This document shows, piece by piece, positions 1 to 11,118 of a stretch of DNA of 64,000 nucleotides. The notes under the pieces are model-generated. The model searched no databases. It saw only the letters and a list, made by a program, of their open reading frames with translations, and was not told the DNA's origin. How positions within the stretch are numbered: the first letter of the stretch is position 1; each line of letters begins with the position of its first letter. The DNA lies in assembly GCF_949628265.1 (NCBI RefSeq), contig NC_088788.1, forward strand, positions 5,146,001 through 5,210,000, read 5' to 3'. The stretch is from Cloeon dipterum. Lineage: Eukaryota; Arthropoda; Insecta; Ephemeroptera; Baetidae. The position numbers and the translations under genes are program-made.

Positions 1-569
1 GAAACATACAAAAATGTGGTGCCAGTCATACTTGTCATAAAATAATTTTTCTCGTCAAGAATGATATAAGTTGTTACTGGATATACAAATCTCATTAAAC
101 GATAAAAATAAAAATACATTAGTGTATATTAAATTAAAAATTCACTGACATACTAGAAAGAAATGAATATTTATATTAATTTAATATTGGGACCCTTTTG
201 ATTTTATTTATACATTATTTTGTAAATTCGTTTGTGAAATTGAATAAACAAGAAGCTTTATACTGCTTTGTAACAAAATTCAACTAATTATTTCCCCGTT
301 TTCCACTCGAATTAAAATTTCCAATTATTATTTTTCGGCAAAGGATAATTGGCTAAGCAAACAGGAAAACTGTCATCGGAAAACAATTTGGCACGTAATC
401 AGCTGCAAGTTTCCGGCTGATGAATAAATAAAATATACAATTCCGCGTTCGTGTATTGTGTTATCCGAACAATCGAAATGGAAACACGTTCGCCTCGGGA
501 GTACTAAAATCGAGTGTGTATCTGTGACGTAGCTAGAGCTGGCGTGTCTCTCTTTCTGTCTATTTTTAG
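1..569 (+). other. AT-rich intron or upstream DNA of the DUSP23-like gene
   Basis: No coding signal seen. The stretch ends in a pyrimidine-rich tract and an AG acceptor at 568-569. Upstream exons of the phosphatase are not recognisable here and probably lie before the window. Confidence 0.5.
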
Positions 570-761
570 GCGGTGGGAGTTCATTGTCGCATGGGCCGTG
601 GCCGCAGCGGAGTCATGGCCGCGTGCTACCTCCTGCACTTTTGCCACCTGACGCCAGGCACGGCCGTCGCCAACCTGAGACTCCAGAGGCCAGGCTCCGT
701 CGAGACCTACGCGCAAGAGAGGGCCGTCCACGCCTATTTTGACTACATTCGTTCCCTTTGA
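570..761 (+). CDS. DUSP23-like dual-specificity phosphatase, terminal coding exon
   Basis: Seen: a 63-codon open frame starts in phase 0 right after a T-rich acceptor (AG at 568-569) and ends in TGA at 759-761. It begins AVGVHC and contains the protein phosphatase P-loop HCRMGRGRS, with catalytic Cys at 585-587 and the loop Arg at 603-605. It continues with a helix and the segment RPGSVETYAQERAV, which closely matches the C-terminal part of DUSP23/VHZ (RPGSIETYEQEKAV in human, from memory). Known of the family: small cytosolic dual-specificity phosphatases of about 150 residues, acting on phosphotyrosine and phosphoserine/threonine. Inference: this is the last exon. The general-acid Asp loop and the N-terminus are encoded upstream of the window, so the gene is partial here. 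The GC-rich exon stands out sharply from AT-rich flanks. Completeness of the whole gene cannot be judged. Confidence 0.87.
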   Translation, partial: AVGVHCRMGRGRSGVMAACYLLHFCHLTPGTAVANLRLQRPGSVETYAQERAVHAYFDYIRSL

Positions 762-881
762 CTCGTTGAAAACTCTTATACAAAAAATTTTGTGGCATGA
801 AATGACACCTTGCCGTGAAATATGGGACAAAAGCAACGTTAAAAAGCAGGTTTCCTGACATTAAAATGTCTAGCTGTAAAT

Positions 882-887
882 AATAAA
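882..887 (+). promoter_or_regulatory. Poly(A) signal AATAAA of the DUSP23-like gene
   Basis: A canonical AATAAA lies 121 bp after the stop codon, in a sensible 3' UTR position. A family A MITE begins 35 bp further on. Confidence 0.55.
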
Positions 888-921
888 CATTTTTCTAGAG
901 AAAATAAGAATTACGTTTAAT

Positions 922-1182
922 CAGTGGGGGCCAGATTCGTGCGACGCGCAGATATGGCGTCCCGTGGAGCATGGCGCGAAAAAACGGTCACGTGAAAGCA
1001 AGTTTTGGTCAATATTGTGACATATTTTGCATTATTTATACTAATTGTGTCTTTTGGATCGTAATATCAAACTCTTGACACTCGTACGGCAATCCAAAGA
1101 GAGCTTTTTGCTTCCCACATTCACACGCCATCTTGGATCTGCGCAGTGGGAACCAATTTTATCGCACATCTGGCCCCCGCTG
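922..1182 (+). mobile_element. hAT-type MITE, family A copy 1
   Basis: 261 bp, no ORF. The left end CAGTGGGGGCCAGAT and right end ATCTGGCCCCCGCTG form inverted repeats. It is flanked by 8-bp direct repeats CGTTTAAT (914-921) and CGTTTGAT (1183-1190), one mismatch. CAG-starting TIRs with 8-bp duplications are the hAT signature. Confidence 0.85.
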
Positions 1183-1190
1183 CGTTTGAT

Positions 1191-1939
1191 TTTATTTTTG
1201 AAAACACAAAGATCGGTCATTGGAAACAATTCATAATTATTTTTATTTTAATAATTAAAATACCACGGTTGGAACATCTGGAAAACATATTTTAATGAGA
1301 AATCAAAGCCTTTACGCCTTTACGCACATAACAGCGAACGGGCCGTTATTCTCTTATGCTGTTGGCGCGGTGGAAAAAAGTGCTGCGGCGTAATGCGCAA
1401 TATTTTCCAATCTCTGGGGCTAACATAAGACCCAAGAGCGAGTTTTCATAACTGCTCGCGATGCAAATAACCTGAGAAGAAGAGGCCTGCAAAGTGGAGC
1501 ACATACGGAGTGCTCTGCTCGGCGGCGCAACACAAAAGAGATTAAAGTCTTTGTGCCCGAAGAAATCCATACTCGAGAATTATTCGCAGCAAAAGCAGCG
1601 TGGAACAACACAACATAAAATACAGTTGCGCGCGCGAAGGAGGAAAGCAAATAATGTGTGTGCATGTGGCCTTGTCTGATAAGTCGAAAGTTTGTTGCGT
1701 TCAAGAGAGCGTTTCCGTAGAGCGAGCTGATGCCGCGAGTAGTAATCTCTGACAAGAGCAGAAAATCCGTTTCTTAACAGGCTTTGTTCCGATTCCTACA
1801 GGATGAAATGGAATGTGGTTTCTTGTTTTTCCATTTCACTCCAGGGAGAACTGAAGAGAGAAATTTATCGGGTATTTCTCAAGATGTATTTTACTATGAT
1901 AATATATTCATGCTAGACTTGTTAGAGAAAAAATAAAAC
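1191..1939. other. Non-coding stretch with GC-richer island (1,320-1,750)
   Basis: No supported gene. The island at 1,320-1,750 is unique in the window. Short frames cross it on both strands without splice or family support. Confidence 0.5.
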
Positions 1940-2008
1940 CAGGCTTCATCCTCGTTGAGAATTAAAACGACGAAATTGAAACAACGAGGATGAAGCCTGC
2001 GGTTTTTT
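1933..2008. repeat. Compact perfect hairpin (pre-miRNA-like)
   Basis: Arms 1940-1957 and 1982-1999 are perfectly complementary over 18 bp (CAGGCTTCATCCTCGTTG against its reverse complement), with a 24-nt loop. An AAAAC/GTTTT pairing extends the base after a small bulge. It could be a microRNA precursor, a hairpin-RNA source or a tiny inverted-repeat remnant. Confidence 0.6.
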
Positions 2009-2172
2009 TTTCTCAACACGAAAACAACTCCGAGTGGTCGCCTTTTTAAAAATTTTTATTTCAGTTTGGGTAAAATTCCAGCAAAAATATGATATTTGCA
2101 TTTGTAAGTTTCAAAATATTTCATATTTGATATCTTTGGTGGTAAATTGCGAGAAATTAAAAAAGCCCAATT

Positions 2173-2598
2173 CACCAGTTGCATAAACCCTAAGAGTTCG
2201 AAGCCGCCAACAGATGGCGCCACCGTAGACTTTCGATTTTAAGGCACTTCCGCTGTGATTTAAGACTCAATCTAGCTACTGTGCATTCTTCAATTAATTT
2301 GCTAATTTTTGACGTGCTGAAAACCAAAATCGGTTCAGCCAATCGCCAGAGAATCGTGAAAATCTATTTTTTGAAATAAAAAAATCTTTTCCAACGTTTC
2401 TACGGCGAATGGCTGAACCGATTTTGGTTTTCAGCACGTCAAAAATTAGCAAATTGATTAAAAAAAGCAAAATAGCTAGATTGAGTCTGAAATTGCAGCG
2501 TAAATGCCTTAAAATTGCTTAAAACAACATTTTTAAGAAAGTCTGTGGTTGCGCCATCTGTTGGCGGCTTCAATAACTAAGGGTTTATGCAACTGGTC
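2173..2598. mobile_element. Palindromic MITE, family C copy 1
   Basis: About 426 bp with arms pairing along almost the entire length: it starts CACCAGTTGCATAAACCC and ends GGGTTTATGCAACTGGTC. AATT flanks both sides (2169-2172 and 2599-2602). The middle has two inverted copies of a segment centred on AACCAAAATCGGTTCAGCC. No ORF, so non-autonomous. Both subterminal regions carry AACAGATGGCGC. Confidence 0.85.
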
Positions 2599-2814
2599 AA
2601 TTGAGATTTAGGTTTGTTTTTAATTAATTTTTGTGATTAAATGAGTATTCAATCCATATACTGAAAAAATAAATAAATTCGTACTGTTTTCTATACACAT
2701 TTTTTAAATTTAAATATTGTATTAATTTTTTGGTTTTGATTTATTAGAAAGTTTTTGCCTTTTGTACAAATTTTCTCGACAAAACAACTTCCTTCATTCA
2801 TTCTTGCTATCAAT

Positions 2815-3170
2815 TGTTGGATGCAATAAGCAGTTGATTGATAAACAGTTTGTTTTAATCAAAAAAGGAATTTGGTTAAGTAGGAATTCAAATTTTCTCC
2901 AAAATATCCAGCGCTTTTGTCCACATTTTCTTGCCAGATTTCGATTCCTCTCGTTGAGATCAGTCCAACAGCGTGTTAATCCTCGTAGGAAACTCTTGGC
3001 TGTGAAATAAAATAGGATTTCAAGTAAGGAGACAGTCCTTACCGTTTGCAGCCACTTCTCTAAGAAACTCGCAGAGCTAATTAAATAAATTTTGGCTTCA
3101 AATGAATCCAAAGGGATTAGTTCCTGTGTCGGTAGCAAGGACTTTCCAAGATTTTGCAGTATAACTTTGT
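2815..3170 (+). mobile_element. Family D element, 5'-degraded copy
   Basis: Shares with the complete copies the blocks around ATTGTTGGATGC, the core CCTCTCGTTGAGATC, and the end TTTTGCAGTATAACTTTGTAAA. Both termini are eroded. Confidence 0.65.
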
Positions 3171-3660
3171 AAAGCCGACAAAACCTTTAATTAATTAACA
3201 AAAAAGTAGGATTTTTCTCATTCATTATTTCGTTTTTACTCACATTGAAAACCTCTGATTTAAAATTAATTGGATATTAGCTATATGTTTTTTCATATAA
3301 AACCTGAACCAAAATTCAAACCAGAGGAAAAATTTGATTTAAATAAACGCAGGTTAACAGTTCCAGAATTTTTACAGCTCCGATTTCACTTCCTTTCACT
3401 GAGGGATTTACCCAATCTGTGATGTACCTGTACAAGCCTTATTCGTTATTTTGAATAACAAGTTTCCAGCCCTCGCACGTCAATGGGATTACCGATTTTT
3501 TTTTAAATACGGTTATTGAACCTGGATGAATTAACAGCAAATACTTCCTTAATTAAAATTCCGCACATTTTTAAAGGGCTAAAATAATTCTAATTTATTT
3601 TTTCCGAATCAAATGTGAAGAAAAGAAAAAGGGAAGGTAAAACTCCAGTTGCGAGAATAT
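3171..3660. other. AT-rich intergenic DNA
   Basis: No gene, clear repeat or strong structure seen. Confidence 0.5.
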
Positions 3661-3663
3661 TTA

Positions 3664-4091
3664 AAGTGGAATGATACTGGGCAACAATTGTAAATTATTT
3701 GAATTGTTGGATACCATAAACAATCGATCGATAAACAATTTGTTCAACAATTTGCAATAGTAAAAAGGTCCTTCCTAAAATAAAAAATTCAAATTTTGTC
3801 AATTTTCTCCGAAATTTACGGTGCTTGAGCATATTTTCTTGGCAGATTCCGATTCCTCTCGTCGAGATCTGTCCAACGGTGTAATTGGGGAAACTCTTGG
3901 TTTTGAAATTAAATCGGATTTCAAGTAAGGAGCCAGCCATAACCATTTGAAAAGAACGCTAACTTTCCAGCCAATTTTCACGAAAAATTACAGCGCTTCT
4001 TAGGTCAATTTAGGCTTTAACTGAATCCTAAGGGACGAGTTTATGCATTGGCAACAAGCATTTTCCAGGCTTTTCCAGTATCATTCCTCTT
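3664..4091 (+). mobile_element. Family D element, complete copy
   Basis: About 428 bp. The left end AAGTGGAATGATACTGG and the right end (complement AAGAGGAATGATACTGG) form inverted repeats with one mismatch. TTAA lies on both sides, so a TA or TTAA target duplication fits. No ORF. The conserved internal core CCTCTCGTCGAGATCTG is shared by the other copies. Confidence 0.8.
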
Positions 4092-4304
4092 TAAATTTTG
4101 TTTTTGCTATAATTTAAATTTTTCAACAAGACCACTTTATGACATAATTGTGAAAACCGCAAACAACAAGAGCCGCTTGTCTGAAATCACGATAAGCACG
4201 TATATTATATATATTGTTTGACGCGAGTGAGGTCACCTTTGGGCCTTTGTTTAGTGAGTGTGAGTGAGCGAGTGAGCGAGGAAAGGCGCACGAGGGAAGG
4301 GAGA

Positions 4305-4350
4305 CGCGCGATTTAAAGGTGATCAACAAAGCCGCGGCAGCGTTAATCAG
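4305..4350 (+). promoter_or_regulatory. Possible core promoter of the Kunitz gene
   Basis: A TATA-like ATTTAAAGG at 4311-4319 precedes an arthropod initiator-like TCAGA at 4347-4351, followed by the ATG at 4366. The spacing is a few bases longer than usual. A GAGTGAGY-type short repeat lies just upstream (about 4,252-4,282). Confidence 0.3.
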
Positions 4351-4365
4351 AGCCTGCTCTCGACA

Positions 4366-7300
4366 ATGTTGACTTGGCAGAGGTGTTTGCTGTCGTCTGG
4401 CCTGTTTTGTCTGCTCGTTCACGTCTCGACGGCCAATCCACGTAAGTCACACGATTAGATTTGCACACTTTGTAGTCGCGTCAGCACTACACGTCTAGCT
4501 GGCAGAAAATAGGAAAAAAATCGCTTTGGCGAGAAAATTGCTAAACTAAAAAAAGCCAGGAACTGTTTTTATCTTGTCAAAGTGATCTATTTCATTCATT
4601 TGAAAATATCAGCTTGTTTTTAAACCATTAAAACGTTTTCAGAGTTAAATAAAAAGGGTGTTTTTTCATTTTTGCGCTGTTTTAAGCAATTTTTAGCCAA
4701 TTATGTAAGCAAAGTCTTGTTTCTGTTCCTGTCCTGTTCCGGTTTGAAAATTTGATTTTCTTTTCCTGTCCTGTTTCGTCAGCTATATTCCGTTTTTTTC
4801 CTGATTTTATTTATTTATTTTTATTTTTCATAAATTTCCATATAATTCCAGAATAGTTTTAGCCATTTTAAAATAGTTCCTAACTGCTAATAGGGTTATG
4901 ATTTTTAAATAATATGATTTTTGAGGAAAGTTTTGCATGTGGAAACTCATTAGGCTAAACATTTAGGCCAATTAAAGAAAATGAAGTCGTAAAACCGTAT
5001 TAAAAAGCAATTTTACCAGTTCTCAAACATGTTTTTCTTATATTAACGAGATCATTATAGATAACAAGATTTTAAGTGCTTTTAAACAAAATTCCTGTCT
5101 TGTCCTGTTCATGAAAAACATTTTCTTGTCCTTCTGGAATTCCAGGAAAAAGCAGAAATTTCCTGTCTTGCAATCCGCTCTGCGTGTGCACTGCTAAATA
5201 TTTTAGGATTGAATAATTAAATCAATTTTTTGTGAAGTGATGATTTACCAGATTTTCACCCATAAAAAGACAAAAATAAAATTGAAACGGGTTCTTTGTT
5301 CTTTCCTTGTAGAGATATTATTTCGGGAGGATAATAAATATTGAATACAGCCTTATGAAACTAACTGAAACATCCATTTACCTTGTGGTTTAAGTTTATC
5401 TATCATACTATCTGTTAACGGCAATTAAAATTTATAAATTAATTTAAACTAAATTTATATAAATAATTTTATAATAAATTAGTAAATGAATTAAATTACT
5501 AAGAAAATATGTATTAAATTTTTATGTTTAATAAAAAATTATTGTTGCAAAGAGTAAAGAAAAAGAATCTCCTTTATATTAATAGTATAAAATTTAAAAA
5601 GAAAATCATGATTGTAACTATTTTATTATAAAATAAATTTAAACTTTTTAATAAGTTCAGAAAACAAATGCAATGACGTAATTTTGCTCAATGTTAACAA
5701 GATTGGACGGTTGCTGTTTATCCCTTTGATCTGAAATTAATGTCATGGCAATCGGTATTGACAGAACAAACGCTTCACGACTCCATCAGATCGATACGTT
5801 TTAGTTCAAGGAACCCGCTCCTTCGTTTATCCTCTTGTCTCTTTGCATCGTGTGCAACACATGTCAGGCGGCGAAGGCCTTTCAACACTCTCTTTCTCTC
5901 TCTATTGATTTTTCTCTATGAACTCCCACAAGTATCTAGTATTTTCCATGTTGCAATCATATTCTAATACACAATTTTCGATCACCAAACATTAATTTTA
6001 TTTTGTATAAACATGATCTGTGCCAGGAAGGCTCAAAGAAATATTTTTAATTAGAATTCATTCGTAAATTCGATCAATTTTTCATTTCTACAGATATTAA
6101 AAAACATTTTGAATGAAAAAACTTCATTTTATAATAAAAAAATCTATAGGCTTGGGGTTAAAAAATATTTCAAAATACCTCAAGATATTTAAATTGATTA
6201 AAAAACACAGTTTTTGCTCGATTCATTTGAAATTCGGCTTGAAGACCGTAATTTAATGAGACGAATCGATGGCGGGAGTCATTTTTGATCATCCTGAAAT
6301 CAAAAAATTATTAATAAAGATTCATAACAGGATTTGAAGTTTTTTAATAGTTAAAAACCAAACAAATTCGGAAAGCTAATTAAATTTACCATACAAGTTG
6401 ATCAAAAATTTATGAAATTAGCTACAAATGTTATTTTTAGAATCGAAATTCCTTTTTAATTCAGCCGTAAATCACGATATCTAGTGTTGAGACGCAAAAA
6501 GCGCGATGGAAATCCGGCTTGTTTTGTTTGGCTCGGCTCCCACGCCTCGAAAATCATGAATTCGCATATTTTTACACGCTCTGCTGGTCTGCTGCGGTGG
6601 CCGAAAAAAGAAAAAGAAAAAGGCAGAGCAGGTGCGTGATGCGAGTCACACACAGCGGATCGCGTCTGCTTTAACCTTAGCCTCACCTTGCTGCCCCCTG
6701 GCCCCCCCTCTCGCGCGCCTGCCGCCCGCTAATGAGCTTTCGGGACCGAATCTCAAAATCTGCGCCTTCTCGTCAATGCAATGAGTATGCCGCGCGTGTA
6801 TCGCGGCGAATCTGAAAACCTGCTGTGCTCGTCGAGAATTTACTCGAGCGGTGCAACACTCCAAACTTTGCTCGCAATAATTATGCGCACAAAGAATTGC
6901 CGTATACAGGGGGCAAATATGTATATCAACCGGCCCCTCTTCGGCAGTTGAAAATGAAAACTCGGGAGAGCGTGAGAGCTTTTCATTGCAGCTGCAGAGG
7001 AAAATGATTTTTTTTAAACGCGGCTGAAAATTTATAGAGTTATTTTCATGATTATTCCATTTGAAAAAGTCTTATTTGCATATTGCATAACATAATTCTC
7101 TTGATATTTGGCCAGAGTACAGAGAAAATCTGCTCCAAAGTTTGCATGCTAACCAAGTGGTGAGCAAAAATTGTTTCTTTACTGAAAATCACGATTTATT
7201 TTGCCAAAAATGAATATTTCACTAAAAAACTCCAATGATTAAGTTGCTGCTCTACATTTAGAATAATTATTAATTCAGCACGTGCAGATTATACCAAGAC

Positions 7301-10300
7301 TTATTTAATTATATTAATTAGCAGATGGCATGAGAATTTAATTGGTTTCCGTTTAAAACTGCAGGAAAAATGAAAATCCCTCTTAATGCGCACTCCATGG
7401 GATAGATTGTGTCGGGAGGAATCAAAATCAATCGAAGAAAATCATGGTGTAATTTAGAGCGAAATTAAAAAAAAAATGCATTTTTACTGTTTCTTTAGGC
7501 CTTAGCTAGTTATAATTTAATTGCAAAGTCTACGAAATCATTGTGAACAACTTGCTTATAGTACAATTTATGAATTTGTGTCCTGTTTTGATCATTTTAA
7601 AGATAGAAGTTACATGGCTATATAATATTGTTTTACAATGATTTCTTGAATGTTTAATACATGCTAATTGTTGGTTAGCAATTTATTATTTAAGTAAAAT
7701 GAGAAAAACCAAAGTTTTCCATTAAAAATTTATTGAGCTCAAATAAAATTGTATAACCTAATCTAATTGTAAAAAACTTGCCAAATCTAAAATTTTAAAG
7801 GTTGAAATTTTTAAAGTTTTAAAAATAAACTTTAACAAATTTTAGAATTCAATGCCAAATTATAAAGTAGTACTTGATTTGTTGATCAGTACGCACTATT
7901 AAACCAACGTTGTTCTGTTGCTTTTATCAATTTTCCTGGACAAAGTAAAAAAATCAAAGATTTTCCCTGAGAGTAAGAAACTAAAAAGTTAAATTCAGTT
8001 AACTCATAATCACGACTAAACATTTGGAAGTCAAAATTTAAATTGATCTCCTTGTCAAATTCCATAAGGAGCTTCATAAAATTCTTTCAAAGGCCGTCAC
8101 AAACAAAAAACGACAGCTAGACTGAATTTTCATCGCCCTAATAGTTTGTTTGTTAGATGAACTAAATCCCAGAAATAGGCTTTCATCTTCAGGAATTTCC
8201 TTTACCACCTAGAAATTAAACACAAAATGTAGATTTAAAATAAAAATAAATATTTAATTATTAAAAACTGGTATTGAATTAATTATTCGTAGAATTTAGA
8301 AAATTGTCAACAAGACAGGAGGAAATTAAAGTGGAATGATACAGGGCAACAATTGTTGGATGCCATAAACAATTGATCGATAAACAATTTCTTCAACAAT
8401 TCACCAGTTGCATAAACCCTAAGTGTTCGAAGCCGCCAACAGATGGCGCCACCGTAGACTTTCGATTTTAAGGCACTTCCGCTGCGATTTCAGACTCAAT
8501 CTAGCTACCGTGCATTCTTCAATTAATTTGCTAATTTTTGACGTGCTGAAAACCAAAATCGGTTCAGCCAATCGCCGTAGAATCGTGAAAAACTATTTTT
8601 TGAAATAAAAAAAATCTTTTCCAACGTTTCTACGGCGAATGGCTGAACCGATTTTGGTTTTCAGCACGTAAAAAAAAGCAAATTAATTAAAAATAGCTAG
8701 ATTGACTTTGAAATCGCAGCGAAAATGCCTTAAAACCGCTTAAAACAAAATTTTTAAGAAAGTCTGTGGTTGCGCCATCTGTTGGCGGCTTCAATAACTA
8801 AGTGTTTATGCAACTGGTCAATTTTCAATAATAAAAAAGGACCTTCCTACAGAAAAATTCAAATTTTGCCAATTTTCTAATTTATTAAATTTTTTTTAAC
8901 ATTTAAATTTACTCAGTTTAAAACACACTTTTCATGCCTTTTGGAACTCTACCAAAAAGTCTTCGTATTTCGTATTATACCAACACCAAGAGTGCCAACC
9001 TCAGGCTTAGAGTTAACATAAATTAATAACGTAAACCCTGCTCTTGTAATAACAAATAATTATTTTCAGTTTGTAATTTTTAAAACCAAATTGATCTTCA
9101 GTTTCAGATGTGTCAGGCAGCAGCAAAAACGACAGTAAGTGATCATGAACGTCTGAGAAGCCAGAATTTCTTCAATTAAATTTATTTCGTTCTTAAAAAT
9201 CAGGCGTGGCGGATGGTGGCGACCTGTGCCTGAGCGGCCCGATGAAGAATGGGGCGCTGATCGAGTGCGATGCCTTCATCCCGATGTACACGTTCAACGC
9301 GCGCAAAAAGGAGTGCGAGGGCTACATCTACGGCGGCTGCGGCGGATCGAAAAACCTATTTCCCAGCCGACAGGAATGCGAGCAAGGCTGCAAACACCTT
9401 CTCGACAGAGGTAGGCAAACAATCGATCCTGACTTCCGCTCCGATCACAAGCCAAAATATTTTTTTTCATGTCGCCGCAGAAAAACGCTCGGAGCCGTCG
9501 TGTGAACAGCCGCCGGAGACGGGCCGCTGCCTCGCCGCCTTCGCCAGATTCGCTTACGACCCGGTGAGTCTTTTATTCACTTCTTATCACCGCCAGGCAT
9601 AACCAAACAGCTTTTTTGCTGTACAAATATTAACATTTAAAAAACAGGGATGTTTTTTTAAAGATAATTAAGTCATTTTAGATTGTAATTTTGGGTAAAA
9701 GTTTGATTTAGGCACTTTAATATATGCTGGTTTCCAGAAAAAAGACTAATTATTTTCATTTTAATTATAAATGTGTTTCGGTCAGAGCTAAAATTGCAGT
9801 AATTTTTGCTACGGATTTTAATCTAAAATTGAATATTTGTCTGAATGTACAAGTGAAATTTAAGAGAAAGTGAAAAAGAGATTCATAAGTGGATTGATTT
9901 TATTAAAATAAATATGTATCACCAGAGCGAGAAAGGAGACTTAAACTTTCTCTTTTAAAAAGAGGGGTTTTCCTACACCAAATTACCAAAATAAAATTTA
10001 AATAGATGCACTTTCTGAATATGACCTCAAACAAATTTTTAAGACCTATGCATTTTTTATCTCATAAATTATTATTTTAATTTAGATTTTTAGTATTAGA
10101 TAGGACTGTACTATCCAAAAATAGTAAATTAAAAGGAGATTAATAACTTTCTAAATTTTCTGATTGTAGGAGAAAGGTGACTGTGTCGAATTTTTGTACG
10201 GCGGATGTGGAGGCAACCAAAACAACTTCAGAACACGTGGCGAGTGCCTGAAAAAGTGTAACGTGGCCCAATTCAAGTACTTCAACCTCAACGACGTCCC

Positions 10301-10334
10301 GACCAACGATAAAATCGTCGTCGAAGCCAACTGA
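4366..10334 (+). CDS. Secreted two-domain Kunitz-type protease inhibitor (five exons)
   Basis: Exons: 4366-4441, 9108-9134, 9204-9410, 9481-9563, 10170-10334, all with GT-AG borders and phases that join (1,1,1,0) into 185 residues. Residues 1-22 form a signal peptide (hydrophobic run, cleavage likely after VSTA). A short Ser/Gly linker follows. Kunitz domain 1 has Cys 43, 56, 72, 80, 93, 97. Kunitz domain 2 has Cys 111, 120, 136, 144, 157, 161. The last five spacings (15-7-12-3) are canonical in both domains, and both keep YGGCGG. Domain 2 has the usual 8 residues between Cys1 and Cys2 and Leu at P1. Domain 1 has 12 residues there and Asp at P1, so it is unlikely to inhibit trypsin. A 24-residue acidic tail follows. 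Intron 1 is 4.7 kb and full of repeats. Target proteases are unknown. The second domain is split between two exons, and its last exon has been duplicated downstream. Confidence 0.9.
4442..8328 (+). other. Intron 1 of the Kunitz gene, repeat-free part
   Basis: Strong donor GTAAGT at 4442. Mostly AT-rich. GC-richer unique patches lie at 5,720-5,960 and 6,460-7,010, the latter with C-rich tracts and possibly an intronic regulatory element. No supported exon. Confidence 0.5.
8329..8880 (+). mobile_element. Family D element interrupted by a family C insertion
   Basis: The left part 8329-8401 begins AAGTGGAATGATAC and runs to TTCAACAATT. After the family C insert it resumes at 8820 with AATTTTCAATAATAAAAAAGG, matching the uninterrupted copy at 3,664. 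The 3' half is lost. Confidence 0.75.
8402..8819. mobile_element. Palindromic MITE, family C copy 2 (nested)
   Basis: About 418 bp and near-identical to copy 1. AATT duplications lie at 8398-8401 and 8820-8823. It is inserted inside a family D element; the intact D copy has a single AATT here, which confirms the duplication. Confidence 0.88.
9564..10169 (+). other. Intron 4 of the Kunitz gene
   Basis: AT-rich, donor GTGAGT at 9564 and acceptor TTGTAG at 10,164-10,169. From about 9,960 onward it is copied at about 13,675, so the tandem duplication starts inside this intron. Confidence 0.6.
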
Positions 10335-10444
10335 ACCATTTTTACCTAATTAATTTTCGTCATCGTATTTAATGATGAACAGTACAAAATAATTAAGACA
10401 GAAAAATTCAATTTAGTGTACTTACTTTGTAATAAGTTTGTAGC

Positions 10445-10450
10445 AATAAA
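10445..10450 (+). promoter_or_regulatory. Poly(A) signal AATAAA of the Kunitz gene
   Basis: Canonical hexamer 111 bp after the stop codon. Confidence 0.6.
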
Positions 10451-10929
10451 AACATAAATATTTTCTTTTAAACAAATCAATGTGTTTTATTCTAAAAACT
10501 GACAAGCTGAACAACATAATGAACATAAGGAATATTTTAGAAATTTAAAATAATAAACAATTTATTTTAGTGTTTTTACAATTCCATTTATTTTGTTCAG
10601 TTATAAATACAGAGATTTTCACTATAGCAGCTAAAACTACATCTTTTCTTTCTTTGGATTTTTCAAATTTAGTAAATATCTTTCTCTTTTTTAATTTTTC
10701 TTATTTTTCCCTTGTTTTAAAATGTTAAGATATCTTTCGGTCTATGAAAAATTGTATGGATGAATTAATTGGAAAAAAACTAAACGTGCACTATGCAGGT
10801 TTTAACATTCATCTTTTTTGTAAGCAAATATTAAGTCTTTTAAATTTTTTAGCAACGATATTTTAGAATTTCCAAAAATCCGCTCTTCAAAATATAGTCT
10901 TTGGTTATTGAGCACATAAAAAAACTCAT

Positions 10930-11060
10930 CGGTTCTTTGTGGTTTGAGAGAGACGCAAACCCGCTACCCGCATTGAAGTACTGCTCGGCGGCACAATCTC
11001 CAATTCTATGCAAGGCGTTGTGAGATCGCCAAGATTTTAGTACCTCTATCCCAGTTAATT
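10930..11060. other. Conserved block between the Kunitz and GPCR-A genes
   Basis: Matches 14,312-14,435 of unit 2 at roughly 90% over the core CTGCTCGGCGGCACA...CAAGGCGTTGTGAGAT. That is clearly more similar than most surrounding intergenic DNA. Read on the minus strand, both copies are open over about 30 codons, but the substitutions do not favour silent sites. It could be a lost exon, a 3' UTR element or a regulatory site. Confidence 0.5.
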
Positions 11061-11118
11061 TTATTTCTTCTGAGAGCAGCTTTCTTTTAAATAATCAAAA
11101 TATATTATTTTATTGGCT

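Noticed and set aside
1940..1957. Resemblance of the hairpin arm to plant miR165/166 (ACCAGGCTTCAT)
   Set aside because: The window is clearly animal, the match covers only about 12 nt and then diverges. Taken as coincidence.
2762..3138. Frames of 82-114 codons on both strands
   Set aside because: They lie within a family D repeat and recur, broken, in other copies.
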